Positions 1-12,710 of a stretch of DNA of 64,000 bases are shown here, in pieces. The translations under genes and the position numbers were made by a program. Position 1 is the first letter of the stretch; the number at the start of each line of letters is the position of its first letter. The notes under the pieces were generated by a model. The model did no database searches. It saw only the letters and a program-made list of their open reading frames with translations, and had not been told where the DNA came from. This DNA comes from Tetrastigma voinierianum. Taxonomy: Eukaryota > Streptophyta > Magnoliopsida > Vitales > Vitaceae. The stretch spans positions 62,001-126,000 of the forward strand of contig JAEQBH010002442.1 in assembly GCA_016808115.1 (NCBI GenBank), in the 5' to 3' direction.

Positions 1-540
1 ATTTGGTAAAGGACACCTCGGAAATGATGGACTTGATACGGAATCGTCTTCTCACGGCTTAGAGCTGGCAGAAGAGCTACGTCGACAGACGATGGCAACT
101 TCTAGAGTTTGAGGTAGGTGATCATGTCTTCTTGAAGGTGATGCCTAAGAAATGAGTAGTCGAATTCAACAAGCGGGGAAAGCTATCACCGAGGTATATT
201 GGACCCTTTGAGGTATTCGAGAGGGTGGGTACAGTTGCGTACCCGATTAGGCGTTATCGCGGGTTTGCTCCAGTGTTCATGGCGCTGTGGTATTCCATGT
301 CTCATGCTTGAGTACCTCCACGTCAGACTCATGTAGTGGATTGGGGTGAGCTCATTGTTGATGCAAATGGGACCTTTGCGGAGGGACCTGTGAATAGTAT
401 GGATGGATGAGATAATGTTTTTGCAGCGTAAGACATAAAGGCTAGTAAGGTGTTGTGAGGTGCGCAGGTGTAGAGGAAACAACATGGGAATGCGAGGGCT
501 GTCGTGCGATTATCCTTCATAACCAGGGATGAAGATTACG
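1..540 (+). pseudogene. Ty3/gypsy polyprotein 3' end: integrase C-terminus and chromodomain-like tail
   Basis: This is the last part of a Ty3/gypsy pol gene, cut by the window start. One frame at about 66-245 reads as the integrase C-terminal domain, with FEVGDHVFLKVMP followed by KLSPRYIGPFEVFERVGTVAY, the GPY/F-type module that follows the integrase core in plant chromoviruses. A TGA stop at 153-155 interrupts this frame. Further on (about 467-535), an EATWE-type chromodomain tail precedes the polypurine tract, as in Tekay/Del-like chromoviruses; the same tail recurs at 62925-63000. Frameshifts between about 245 and 470 leave no continuous ORF. The domain order and the LTR that follows make the element class secure; the clade is inferred. 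Confidence 0.85.
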
Positions 541-630
541 TTGTTTAATCATTTGATAATAATAAAAAAATGATAGGTATGTCATATGCATTTGATTGTA
601 TGTATATTGAGTGTGAATTTCGGGACGAAA

Positions 631-648
631 TTCTTTTAAAGGGAAGAA
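631..648 (+). other. Polypurine tract of the gypsy element
   Basis: A purine-rich run (AAAGGGAAGAA at the end) sits directly before the LTR start at 649. It is the plus-strand primer site for reverse transcription. The equivalent tract at 63057-63069 (AAGGGGGGAAGAA) is better preserved. Confidence 0.7.
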
Positions 649-2817
649 TATAAACCCGGAGTAAATTTGAACTTTTCCAAAAGAATGGGCAAACACGGTG
701 AACTTGCCGCTACAATATAGGTTGAAAACTTGGAATTTTTCTAGATTTCGGATAACAAAACGGACCTCGTTGTTGAATTCATCTCCCTAAATTGAATTAC
801 CTAGGAGAATTTCGTTGAATTCCAAGACAATCGGAATTTCATGTTTTTCAAGGCAACGGGTATCAAGAGTGACACAAGGCAAGCCATGTGTCACAAGGCA
901 TCTACAAGGAAACAAATGCATAGGACACAAAGCCATGTGTGTCCACATGCATGCCAATGGAGAAATATAAAGGGAGGCCAAATCGGTTCGTAGGAGAGAG
1001 GAGCAGGACGGGAAGGAAAAAAAATAGAGAAGAAAAAAATAGAGAGAGAGAGAAGAAAGGGAGAGAGAGAGGTAGAAAAGGAAATCAACGTTCCGATGGT
1101 CGGAACTCGTCGAACTAAGAAGTAAAGTTCGTATATTTGACGAGGGCTACACTCCAATAGGGAGGGATTCTTCCTACTTTTGTTTATTTTCCACCATAAG
1201 GGCTATGGGGTTGTGTCTTTGCCCTAAGGGGTTGTTTGGCCGAATTTCGAAATATGGGAATGCTACCCTATTTTGATCCTACACATTGGCCGGATTTTTG
1301 GACTGATTTTCAGGTGGGAAAATGAGGGACTTCGGACTTGGGTCCATCATGTAAATTGTAGCTGCATCAGTGAACTTGATGTAGGCTTTTGAATCACCAT
1401 CCCGGACCTCTGATCTGAGTTATGGTGCATTTCCCGGGACTGCCATAGTTAGGAACATTTGTTATGTCAGGATTTTTAGACGATTTCGGTGCAGATTTTG
1501 TACTAATTTCGTGGACTATTTTGGTGGTGCATTAACCACCCGGTTGGTGAATTCGAATCAAGACCAATTCCACGGTTGTTTTAGGGTTGGTTTGTGCCTT
1601 GTTTGGTGGTCTATTATACAGCCGACGGCGAGAATACGAAGTTGTGGATTGTTTAAGTGTTATTTCTTGATTTTGTGATAACAAGCGGTTGTTCTTGCTG
1701 ATGCTACTCTGTTTTAATATGTTGGCAATTAGATGAAATGTTTGGAAATTATATGCTTTTGACATAATTATCCATGATACATGATAAATTGTATGTTGGA
1801 ATTGTCCATATGGCATTCGTACATATGAGACATGGAATTGATATGAAATGGCATAATGCATTGCATACGCCGCTGAGGCATCGCATTTCACTTAGAGTGT
1901 AAGTATGATTGCGATCAAACACCATACTTGGTGATTTGATGAGTGGTTGTCTTTTGATGACGGATTCAGCCAGAATCCTGTGCGAGAAACATTTAAAATA
2001 TGTGTCCGGTGCAGCGAGGATGGATACCCTCAGTGAGCTTGGTATTTTGGCTATATATATGTGTCAATGGTGAAAGCCCATGAAGTGTGTAGAGGCGTGC
2101 GAAGCACAATGGTGAACCTCGAAAAATTCGCTACCCACAAATGACATGATTTTGTAAAAGAAATAATCTATTCAAATATGCATCCAAGGTTTTTGGTTTA
2201 TAAACAAAATGAAATTTGTTTGAAATGATCGATTTGATACGATTAATCGTGATGTGCTTATCACGCTGGGCATTGTGGTGTATGATAGTTTGTGATTGTA
2301 AATTTATTGCTCATCACACAGAGATGGGTCGTTAATGACTCAAGCATGTTTATGATTGGGTCCGTCTCATTCATGGCATGGCATATAGGAATTATGATAG
2401 AATTGCATAATCTTACATATGGAATGGTTGATGTGAATGCAGTGTAACATTGCATGTGCATAGGTGGGGAGTAGCTGTAGGAAGTTATTCTACTGGGCAT
2501 GGCTCACCCTATATGGGATAACATTTCAGGTGCAGAGCAGACATCGGTGGATGGCTCTCATTAGGAGCCCGAGTATGAATGATGTGGCTTTGTAACCTTT
2601 TTGTAAAAGTATTGGACAAAAGTTTTGTAATATCGATTTGTATAGAGGTTGTAATTAAACTCATAGTAATATGTTTCAAATAACCTCAAAATGTTCATTG
2701 AATGTAAATAAATGGATCCCGGTAGATAAATTGGATAGTGTAGTATCGAGACACCACGATATCCACAGGTATTTCATGTTGGCAGGTGGTCGATGGACCA
2801 GATTTTTAGGCGTCACA
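649..2817 (+). mobile_element. 3' LTR of Ty3/gypsy element (about 2.17 kb)
   Basis: The LTR starts TATAAACCC, a mutated TGTAAAACCC as seen intact at 57626 and 63070, and ends GGCGTCACA. The length agrees with the solo LTR at 54003-56205 (2203 bp). Internal landmarks are shared with the other copies. They include a GA-rich stretch near 1020-1080, the segment near 1150-1210 with TTTATTTTCCACC and ATAAGGGCT, the phrase AACTTGATGTAGGCTTTTGA near 1380, and GGTGGGGAGTAG near 2464. The LTR follows the pol tail and polypurine tract directly, so it is a 3' LTR. Its target-site duplication cannot be checked because the 5' LTR lies outside the window. ORFs in it are not supported as genes. Confidence 0.85.
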
Positions 2818-4462
2818 ATATCTAAACTTAGTTTATTTATACTAACATGATATCAATATAATCATTCAATAATATGATATCTAAATTTTAATAAATTAAA
2901 CATATAAAATCATATTATTAAACAATTTCTAAATCAATTTAAGTTCATAAAAGTAATATATTAACTAAATAACTACTATAATTAAGTAAAATTATATTAG
3001 TTATTATAATATTATTAACTAAAGTATATTTATTATGATATCTAAGAAGGTGTAAATTTCTAACATGAAATAATTATAATTGTTTAATAGTATGATGTAT
3101 AAGATCTAGTTTAAAGATTATATCTAACTTAATTTTAATGTATCAAATTAAACTAAAACAAAACTATAGTATAAAATATTTGCTTCTAAAATACTTTGTA
3201 CAAAATAAAACTAAATACATTAAAAAATAAAATATGCAGAAATACAAATAAATTCACAAAAACATATATACCTTAATTAACCTTGTATTTATTATAATTA
3301 ACTTTCACAACCAAGATCTTCAAAATATTGAGATAAATCACAAGAAAAACCAATTTGAGAATTGAATAGAGATTGAATGCGGATGAGTAGAGTTTGCTTA
3401 ATAAAATTGTTTGATTTGAGAATTCTTTATACAAAAATTTAGGTCAAATAACCATTGGATTATCTAAAAAGCTGAAACATTATTTAATTCTAAGCTGTTG
3501 GATTTTATTTTAGTTCAAGTAAAATACATTGGATGTCATATTCAATTAAAAATCAATCTAATCGTTAGATGAAGTTTGGTTAAAATCAGTAGATTAGATA
3601 AAAAAACTATATGATTTGGTTACTTTTCACTTTCTGGACCAGGAAATCTAGATCTACAGTTGATTAAAGTAGAATGAATCAAAGGTCATCTATATCCTTA
3701 GGTAAGAAGGTCCCAAAGCAAAATAATTATTTCAAAAAATTGATAAAAATCTCTTATAATTGATGATATAGTCGATGATACGATCACCTTTACTTTATAT
3801 TTATTGAAATCATCAACATTTTCGATATTTCGCCGGAGTTTTGTGTTTTTCAAAACCCTAATTTTGCCCGTGACTTCGATTGTGCAAAATCATATCACAG
3901 TCCCGACTAGTATACGACATATCGTGATATATTGGTGATAAAACCGATTTTTGATTCCTTGTAAAAACTTGAGTTTTTTTGCTTTGCATGAAAGTTTGAG
4001 TCCTTCTTTCTGTAATGCTTTTGAGACATAATTAGTAATAAAAATGATATCATATATACTATATATATATAAAGTTTACTATGCAAATGGTATAAACCAT
4101 GCAAGGTGCTTTGAATTTTACGTGGTGATACAATGAGTCCGTCTGTGTTCTTTAAAAGCCACCATCACCTAACTAGTTACTTTTGTATTGTGAGCAAAGC
4201 CAAATAATCCTTAGAAAACTTCATACTAATTATGCTTTGAAAACAACCCATCTTCATACTCAACTGCCGGGTTTTACCATTGTGAGCAAAACACAGTAGA
4301 AATGAATATTTTAGCTAGAGTTTCTTTGCATGCTTAATTTTAAAGCCAAAAACATTTAATTTACCTCTGTGAACCAAAAGAATAGTAAATACCAAAAATT
4401 ACATTAAATTTAGTAAATCTGGAAGGAAAGCAGTTAGAGCGGATGGGGATGGAAAGAAAAGA

Positions 4463-4514
<52 letters not shown>

Positions 4515-5235
4515 AGTGGTCTCATTGGGATTTGGTAGTATGGACAAGTGATTAAGGAAGGATGTAAACATATAAGCGCAGCATATAAATACCGGAAAAG
4601 AGCAGCATATAAATACAAAGTAATAATGAGAGGGAGAGAGAAGGGGTGGGTTTGTGACTTGTTAAGCTTTACAGGTAGTTGGATGGATAGATGCAGTGAC
4701 TTTAAAGAGATAGATATATCACGGGAAAATATGGACAGAAAAATTCAGAATAAGCACTCTTTTACTAGCCGCATTTGATGCATTCGTAGTAGTAGTAGTA
4801 GTTAAGGAATTGAGGAGAAAGCAGGCACAGCCTCCTATAAATAATAAATATTTTTTTTGTTTAAGTAGTTGTTTAATTTGCCTCAAAAAAACAACAATAT
4901 TTTTAATAAGGATCTTCTAAAGAGAATTTTCAGTTTAATCCTGGCATTTCCATTTCACATGCTTTATGCATTGGGACTCTCTAACAAAATAATAAAAACA
5001 TGCAATAGAATAATAACCCTTTTTATTAAGTTAAAAATGGTTAATATAACATACTTTTGCTAATGTAATAGACTCTTTTACAATCCAAAACCTCTTCAAG
5101 CACTGAATATGTAAGTAAGATGGTTGAAATCACTCATAGAATTAATAGGTGGTCTCCAAGTTGAGGTCCTAAAAAAATGCAATTGTGTTCTATGTTGAAC
5201 TTTAGCGTCCTTGTGATCCATCCTGGTTTGATGGG
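2818..5235. other. AT-rich non-coding stretch
   Basis: I see no gene here. The sequence is strongly AT-rich with stops in all frames. It holds an (AT)n microsatellite at 4467-4511. Near 3770-3955 there is a TATCG-containing stretch ending ACCGATTTTTGATTCCTTG, which resembles the right end of the TIR element at 50021-50759. Short ORFs around 3900-4100 and 4360-4780 are low complexity or run through the microsatellite. Confidence 0.6.
4467..4511. repeat. (AT)n microsatellite
   Basis: An uninterrupted AT dinucleotide run of about 44 bp in non-coding sequence. Confidence 0.95.
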
Positions 5236-5307
5236 GATTAGTCTAGGTGTGGTATGATTTAAAGGCGCCTTTTATATGTACACAGGTCCGTTCAAAATAC
5301 CTCATAA

Positions 5308-5311
<4 letters not shown>

Positions 5312-5347
<36 letters not shown>

Positions 5348-5372
5348 TATATATATATATATATATATATAT
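5312..5372. repeat. (TA)n microsatellite near the left palindrome end
   Basis: A TA run with one interruption (ATACTATA) about 75 bp inside the outer end of the left arm. The mirror-image run at 26201-26290 is the same locus in the other arm, longer and uninterrupted. Confidence 0.95.
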
Positions 5373-7831
5373 CATGAAAACATATTTAATATTTGTAAAA
5401 GAACAAGATGTAAGAAAATTTCAATAATGTTTTATTTTTCATAAACAAGATATGATATTTGCAAAACTAAAAAAAATAATACAACATTAAAATAAAATAA
5501 AATCGTTTCTTTGAAAGCAACTTCCTACTAAAACCCTAATTCAAATGAAGGACTCTACGAGAGAATGACACAAAAAGTCAAAAACAAAGAAACCACTATA
5601 ATTGTAATTGGACAAGCAATGATGAAAATTAATAAATGAATGGAAGGTATATGTCAAACCATGAATAAATACAGCACTACCTAAGCTGATAAAAAGGATT
5701 AAAAGCTTTCATAATGACCTCTACGTAAATGGGTTACTTGATTCAAACAATTTTTATATCCTTATGCCATGTTTGGTTACTAAAAGTATGAGGAAGGAAA
5801 AAAAATTAAGAGCATGTTTGGTTGTAGTTTTTTTAAAAGCTTGGTTTTATCTTCAAAAAATAAGAAAAACATTGATAACATATTTGACTCTTACTTTCTT
5901 GTAAATAATATTTCTAGGATAATTTCTATTTGTTATATTATTGTAATATTAGGTTTCCTTATAGTATAAGGAAAACTTTTATGAATATCCCTATTAATAT
6001 TCTGGGTCATGAGAGGAAAAAGTTACTAAAAAGATTTGGTATGTGCATTGATGTAAGAGTTTGAAAGATTGATAGTTTTATGAGATATTTTTTTGGTATT
6101 GTGTAGAGAGTTGTATGATAGTCAACATACACATCAACAATCATTAGCTACAACATTGAATTTTTTTTAAAATTAATACACGATTCTTACGATTCTGACA
6201 TGAACTTAAAAAAATATTTCCAACGTGACACAGACACATTATTACTTTGAGCATTAGTTTGCTTTCCAAACAATTTTGATAATTTTTAAAAAAATTTATA
6301 TTAGTTTGGGACAAAATTTGAAAGATTTCATTACCTTCTAATTTTAGAATATTTCTAGCATATGGTAAAAACAATATCATTATATATTTAAAAATTTTAA
6401 AAATAAGTTTCATGATTAATGATATTATATATTGGAGTAAGAAATTATTAATTTGTTTTCATTTCCATTTTGATGGAAATAACAAGAAAAGAAAATAAAT
6501 TGATAATAATATTCTTATACCAAAAATTAAAATTATTTTTATTTTATTTAAAAACGTCTTTGGAATTTTTGATTGAATAATAAAAAGGATATATAATTAT
6601 ATAGAGGACATAATAATATATAAATAAAATAACTAAATAAATATCTTTATTAATACGTACATTGATATTAATTATTAGAATATAATGAGAAACCTATAGA
6701 GTACGAGTAAAATATGAATAGATAGAAAACAAAAAATGTACAAAAAAAAGAATTTCCGTAAATGACCACGAGAGGGATGTTTCCCAAAAAAACTTATACA
6801 CAAATTAATTTAATAAGGTTTTTAACTATTATTTTGAAATTCTTGATGAGAAAATATATAATCATATGAAAATGAAAAATATTATTTTATATTTAGATAA
6901 ATAAGTAAACAAATATGTGTAGACATGTGAAGATATCTCTGTTACTTGCATACGGAATCAATGATTTATTTGTGTCTTTCTACCTGTAGATTTAATAATA
7001 TATAGTAAAAATCAATTACAATGTCAAAGAATAGATACAGATTAATTTTTGTTATATAAGTCAAAAGATAAAGAATAAATAAACGAACAAAAGTAAGTTT
7101 GTTTAATATATATATATCCTCCAAGGATATGGGGGCTAGGCTGTTTTTTTGGTGAAAAAAACTACAATAAGATCAAAAGATAAACAATTAATAATATTCA
7201 AAACTGAATTTTATAACATCCCTTCATAAGCCTTCAACGCGAGGATGTTGACTTGATGATTGATCCGATGACAAAACAAAGGAAAAAAAGAAAAGAAAAA
7301 AGAGACAGCTACAGAAGCCTTCAGGGCCACTAGTCTTTCTGTTTGTTGGATTAATATTTTTCATCTCAAAAATATTAAAATTTTGTTTATAAAACAATTT
7401 ATATTTGACATTAAAATCATTTTAGAAACTAATATCTAACTTGTGGTGGAACCACTTTAATGAAATGTTTTTCTCTACAAAATAAGAGCCCATTTGGTGA
7501 TGATTTTAGAAAGGATTTTTAATATAAATAGAATAGAAAGCTAATAAGAATTCCACAACCCAAAAAACACATAAAAATGAAAAATGAAAAGGAAAAATGA
7601 AAAAACACATCAAAATAAGAATTGTCTGAAATAGTTATTTTTAAGAATTTTAAACAACTTTTCAAAGAAACAAAGAAATTAAAGCAAAAGAGTTTAAAAT
7701 GCACATACTTAAAACAAGTTAGGGCGTGGTTTTGGTGGGTATTACTGAATGTGTGATGGATCATTTATTAATGAGAGGAAGACGATAATTAAGATTAGAC
7801 AGGTGGAACAATATGTGGGTATTTCAATAAT

Positions 7832-8077
7832 TCAATTTAAATAAATATCTTCTATTCTCAAAATCTCTTTATAATTAATAGCTATTTGTAGGTCTGATGG
7901 CATGACATGACACATGCAGAAGCGGCAAATTGTTTCTCTAAGATATATTAATTGAAGTGCAAATTGAGGGAAAGACCAACTTTTTAACAGTCCGTAGCTT
8001 TCCTTGCCTTTCTCAGCTATTACTTCCTTTTCACACCATCTCTCTCCATCAAGTTGTCCAACTCTCATTAATTCCAA
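7832..8077 (-). other. 81-codon ORF shared by both palindrome arms
   Basis: This open frame starts MELMRVGQLDGERWCEK and reads on the minus strand. Its mirror copy at 22664-22903 (+) encodes 79 residues and is almost the same over the first 72 codons, with three visible changes (Q to P, E to G, I to S), after which the C-termini diverge by frame. I recognise no domain, signal peptide or membrane segment. All three changes alter the protein, so there is no sign that the protein is under constraint. The open frame is probably a by-product of the young outer-arm duplication. I list it because it is the only ORF in the window conserved between two loci. Confidence 0.3.
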
Positions 8078-8133
8078 GCCTAATTAAAGTTTCTTTTTAG
8101 TTCACATGCACATCATGCATCACATAACTCCTA

Positions 8134-8285
8134 CACGGCTGGTAATTGAAGGTAAGTTTGGCTTCAAATTGGTGCATTAATTTACGGATAAATAAAAATG
8201 GTCACCTTCACGGCTGGTAATTAATTAAGTTTGAGAAACCCAAAATCGGCGCATTAACATTACAGATAAATGAAGTGGTCACCTT
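8134..8285. repeat. Two-copy tandem duplication (about 75 bp unit), present in both arms
   Basis: CACGGCTGGTAATT opens two successive units (8134 and 8208), each ending TGGTCACCTT. The right arm carries the same pair inverted at about 22466-22612, with CAGCCGTG closing each unit. The duplication therefore predates the inverted repeat. Confidence 0.85.
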
Positions 8286-8484
8286 GAGCCGGCTCAAATT
8301 AAAGCTCAAAAAAGACCGCTACAGTGCAGCTCCCTGAAGAGGATCTACAAGAGAAGGGGTCAAAGAAAGATCCATATATGCCTCTAGTTGAAGCCATTGT
8401 TCAAGCGCTAGCACGATTCAACGGGCCCCTTTGTTGTTAATGCAGGTTTGCGAAACCGAATCGAGATCGGAACTCTGGTACAAG

Positions 8485-8489
8485 GTCAA
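8485..8489. other. Target-site duplication, left side of copia element 1
   Basis: GTCAA directly flanks the LTR end at 8490; ATCAA follows the other LTR at 12946-12950 (4 of 5 match). The uninterrupted target is visible in the opposite arm at 21879-21883 (TTGAC, the complement). Confidence 0.8.
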
Positions 8490-8716
8490 TGTTAAGAAGG
8501 AAGAAGAAGGAAGAAGAAGAAAGCTGCTATTTTATTGATTAGGAAAGTTGGCTTTTAAAATAGCCTTCTGGCAAGCAGAAAGATAGAAAATAAAGGAATC
8601 ACTTAGCCTCTTGACCAATTCTAGATAAATCAAACGGTTAAATATCCCATAAAGATAGGGATTTATTGACCAAACAATAACAAAACTATCTAAAACTTAG
8701 CAAATAATTCTCAACA
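8490..8716 (-). repeat. 3' LTR of copia element 1
   Basis: This 227-bp LTR matches 12728-12945 along its whole length. Shared blocks include CTGCTATTTTATTG, TTAAATATCCCATAAAGATA and CAAAACTATCTAAAACTTAG. It carries an extra GAAGGAAGAAG repeat at its + strand start. Confidence 0.93.
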
Positions 8717-8730
8717 ATTCCTCCCTTAAA
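8717..8730 (-). other. Polypurine tract of copia element 1
   Basis: The minus strand reads TTTAAGGGAGGAAT directly before the 3' LTR start (TGTTGAG). Confidence 0.8.
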
Positions 8731-8749
8731 CTAAAAAATCCCAGACATT

Positions 8750-11700
8750 CAGTTTATATCAATAATAGAACAAACTCCTAAGTATTTCGGCAACTTTAGA
8801 GCTTTGCTCAGTTTGAGAGGCTTTGTCATCACATCTGCGATTGATCATTCGAACTACAATGAACAAGTTTCACGCTACCATCCTTTGTCGCTCTCGAAGG
8901 AAATGAAAACACATCTATATGTAGTGACCATGCATAAGCTAGTTTTTGAAAGTTTAATTGTTGAGATGCTATCACAAAAAACGTTGACAACTTCTTCTTG
9001 CTTCTGACGAAACTTTTCAAAACCCTTCGACCATATTGCTTGACATGCACATGATGCAGCGGCAATAAATTCAGCCTCCGTATTAGATAAACTTACCGCT
9101 AGCTTCTACTTCTTGAGTCCATGACCTTGCTCGAAGATAGAAGAAACACATATCTGAAAGTGCTTTCTGTCTTCCTAGAGTCCCAACATAATCACTATCG
9201 TATAAGTAGCCAGTTCTTCATCTCCCTCCCTTAACACATAAAAAATCCGAAATCAATTGTACCTTCAAATACCTTAATGCTCGTTTCGCAACACATAAGT
9301 GCATCTCCGTGGGATTTTTCCATATGTCGACTTATAAGACTTACCACAAACATCATGTGTAAGGTCATGTAAGTAAGTAAGATACATAAGGCGCACATGA
9401 ACTTTGTTTTATAATAAGTCTTATCTGCTAACTCCTCCTTCATCCTTCTGGCTTAAAACCGGGAACAATTGGATTATGAGCCGTTACTCTTATCCATTTC
9501 AAATCTCTTGACAACTCTAATGCATACTTATGATGATGATAAAAAATGCCATTAGATTTTGAAGAACTTGAACAGTATCGCATCCTACCAAGATCTGTCA
9601 TGTCGAACTCGCGCTTCATTGAATCTTTGAACTCAACAATCATCAACTCATCATTACCAGAAACAATAAGATCATCCACATAAAGACTAACAATTACCAC
9701 TTTGTTGTCTTGTCTTTTGATGAACAAAGTGTGCTCATAATTGCATTTCTCGAAACCTTCTTTGATGAAATAAGCTTTCACCTGGCTGTACCATGCACGT
9801 GGCGCTTGATTAAGCCCATAAAGTGCTTTCTTTAATTTATACACCTTATGCTCATTTCCCTTTTGAATGTAACCATTTGGCTGCTCCACGAAACGACTCA
9901 TTTAACTCACCATGTAAATACGAGACTTCACATCTAGTTGATGAAATGACCCGTCCTGCTGTATTGCCAGATACCACGACCAACATTTGTTTCCATACGC
10001 GCAATAGGTGCAAAAACTTCAGTGTAGTCCACTCCATATTCTTACGCATAACCCTTTACAACCAACCTTGCCTTGTACTTGTCAACCTCTCCATTTTCAT
10101 TCAGCTTAGTCTTGTAAACAAATTTCACACCCACCTTCTTTGCTCCTTCAAGTAATTCAGTCAATTCCCATGTGTTATTTCTTTCTATTGCTTCCATTTC
10201 AACATCCATTGCTTTCCTCCACTTCTCACTTTTAATAGCATCCTCAAAATGCATTGGATCATCAGTTGCAGAAATGACCAAATGAGCTTCGTTATCTTCT
10301 TCGAAAAGGCCTTCTCCAGACACATAATCTTTCATCCAACCAGGTTGTCTCCTATTTCTTCCCTCATCTGAGCTTGAAGTAGCATCTCCATTCAAAGAGC
10401 CCAAAGAACTCTCTTCTCCTTCATCAACATCCAATTCAGATTCACCTTCCACTTCTTCCAAATTAGTCTCGGCAACTCCATTTTCATCATTATTCCTAAA
10501 TCACACTTTCAAATGCTTTCTCATACTTGGAGTCGATCCAAGCCTATTTTCTTCAAACACAACATCTCTACTTATTATGATTTTTTGTGAAATTGGATCA
10601 TAGAGCCTATATGCCTTTGACTCATCACTAACTCCTAACAATACACATTCGAACCTTATCATGCTTAATTCTCTTATCGAAATGTGAACATGAAATATTG
10701 AAATTGAAAATACTTCAGTGAAGGTTTGTCTCCACTCCAAGCTTCTTCTGGAGTTCGATCTTTGACTGCAAGCGTTGGACTTCGATTTAGAACATGCACC
10801 GTCCAGTTCTGACCCGGGCCAGAAAGTTTTAGGAACTTTGCTTGGAGAGAGCATCTTTGCCGAGCCATATTCACTGTAATCCATCTGTTTTTGTGCTCAG
10901 CGACTCCGTTTTGTTGCGGTGAGTATGCAGCTGTTAGTTGTCTTTGACTATCATTATTATCACAAATTTTTTTAGATTCTTGTGACATAAACTCTCCTCC
11001 TCAATTAGTGCGCAAACGTATGATAGTTGAATCTATTTCTTTCTCAACATGGATTTTGAAATTTTTAAAGTGACAAATGCTTCTGCTTTTTCTGCAAGAA
11101 AGTAAACCCAAAATTTTCTACTAAAATCATCAATAAAAGTAATTAGGTACCTCTTTCCACTATTAGAATTAGGCTTGAGTGGTCCACAAATATCAGCATG
11201 GATTAACTGAAGAATTTGTGTCGCCCTCCAATTGCTTTTCTTAGGAAATAAGGCTCTATGTTGCTTTCCTACCATACAATCATCGCATAGCTTTGAAGGA
11301 GACTTCAATTCTGGTAACCCACTTACCATGTTCTTCTCTTAGAGTGTCTTTAGGCCTTTATAGCTCAAATGTCCATATATGCAATGCTAAAGTTGAATCG
11401 TTTCTTCTATTGTTGGGCTTAAACAAGTTGGCATAACAGGCTGAGATACTGCATATGCGTTACAGACATTCGAATTACTTTAACATCTTTGTATCCATGA
11501 TCAATCCTCTCTTCGAATGATACACCTTGCATCTGTTGTTTTGAAATAGAATTTCTAGCCCCTTTTCTTGTAACTGCCCAATGCTCAGCAAGTTATTCTT
11601 CAGTTCTGGTATATAGAACACTCCTGTGATTTTCTGCACCATTCCATCCACTTGTAGCCTTATATTCCCCTTTCCAATTACAGCCATGCTTGTGTTGTTG

Positions 11701-11860
11701 CCAAGCTTCACTGTATCCGTGAAGTTTTCATCAAAATCAATGAAATACTCCTTCTTTCCACACATATGATTGTTGCATCCCGAATCAAGAAACCAAGTAT
11801 CTTCTTTATCACGTTTTTCCATGTTCACAAATGCCATTAACAACATCTCCTCTTGGGTCT
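8750..11860 (-). pseudogene. copia element 1 pol: protease, integrase, RT, RNase H (broken)
   Basis: Reading the minus strand downward: protease near 11810-11760 (WFLDSGCNNHM, an intact DSG active-site motif); the integrase zinc region, with CDDCMVGKQHRALFP near 11300-11250; the integrase core with LIHADICGP and YLITFIDDFSRKFW near 11230-11100 and NGVAEHKNRW near 10920; the RT start with NTWEL and KYKARLVVKGYA near 10210-10045; then KKALYGLNQAPRAWY and the catalytic YVDD at 9671-9682. RNase H remnants extend to about 8750 with several stops. At least four frame breaks lie between these blocks, so no functional polyprotein is made. Pol order (integrase before RT) is diagnostic of Ty1/copia. 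Some breaks could be assembly errors, but their number argues for real decay. Confidence 0.9.
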
Positions 11861-11879
11861 CTACGTAGTTTGCTTTTTT

Positions 11880-12666
11880 GCTTGAACATTCCCATTGAAA
11901 ATGCCCAAGCTTATGACATTTGTAACATTCTGTCGTGGCTTTATCAAAGCTTTGTCTGCCTCTGCCTCTGCCTCTACCTCTTCCTCTGTAGCTTCCACGA
12001 CCTCTAACCTGTACAGATGTCGATCTCGTAAGTGATCTTTAAAGCATGTTCTTCCTCATCATGAGATCCCATACGTTGTTCATGCACGAGCAAGCTGCTT
12101 TGCAATTCATCAATGGATAGGATACTTGTATCCTTAGACTCTTCAATGCTACAAACAACATAATTAAACTTTTTGGTCATGGATCTCAAAATCTTTCCAA
12201 CAACAACATCATTTCCCATCACCTCACCACTAGCCTTCATCTTATTGACTATGATGAGAGTTCGAGCAATATACTCATTCACCGATTCCCCTACCTTCAT
12301 ATGAAGAATTTCAAACTCTTTGCGAAGAGCTTGCAACTGTGAACGCTTTACCCTTGTTGTGTCGTGATATTTTTGCTTCATGGAGATCCCATATCTTTGA
12401 TGTATCATATTAGGAATGATCATATCAAGAATCGTCTGATCTATAAATGACAAATAGTTTTTGGCTTTCAAGTCTTTCAGCTTCTATTCCTCAATGTTCT
12501 TTTTCTGTGTGTCAGTAGCACCTTCTACTGCAGTAGTAATTCCATTCTCCACCAATCCCCAATATTCCTTTGAGCGTAGAAAATTCTCCATGAGCATTGC
12601 CCAATGATCATAATGCCCATCAAACTTCAGAACGGATGGTTGCACAAATGTTCCCTCTGTCGCCAT
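11880..12666 (-). pseudogene. copia element 1 gag (broken)
   Basis: The frame starts at 12666 (MATEGTFVQPSVLKFDG), about 60 bp inside the 5' LTR, as expected for copia gag. It stops at about 12482 (NIEE then TAG) and reopens at once as KLKDLKAKNYLSFIDQ through 12004, matching the UBN2-type gag with SVNEYIARTLIIVNKM. A CCHC zinc knuckle (CYKCHKLGHFQWEC; spacing C-x2-C-x4-H-x4-C) lies near 11884-11930 in another frame. The knuckle binds nucleic acid in the virus-like particle. The stop and the frame change make this a pseudogene. Confidence 0.85.
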
Positions 12667-12710
12667 TGTCTAAGAAGACTGCTGCTTCTAAGAAAAAAAT
12701 GGGGCCCATA

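Noticed and set aside
1021..1080. Open frames through GA/CT-rich blocks in gypsy LTRs (also 55623-55919 and 63226-63543)
   Set aside because: They are low-complexity K/R/E/S/F-rich reads inside LTRs with no motifs.
3770..3955. Possible second copy of the TATATCG TIR element
   Set aside because: Only a right-end-like sequence (ACCGATTTTTGATTCCTTG) is visible; no matching left end or flank duplication, so not called as an element.
4361..4618. ORFs reading through (AT)n tracts (also 5247-5444)
   Set aside because: Repeated YIYIYI residues come from the microsatellite; not genes.
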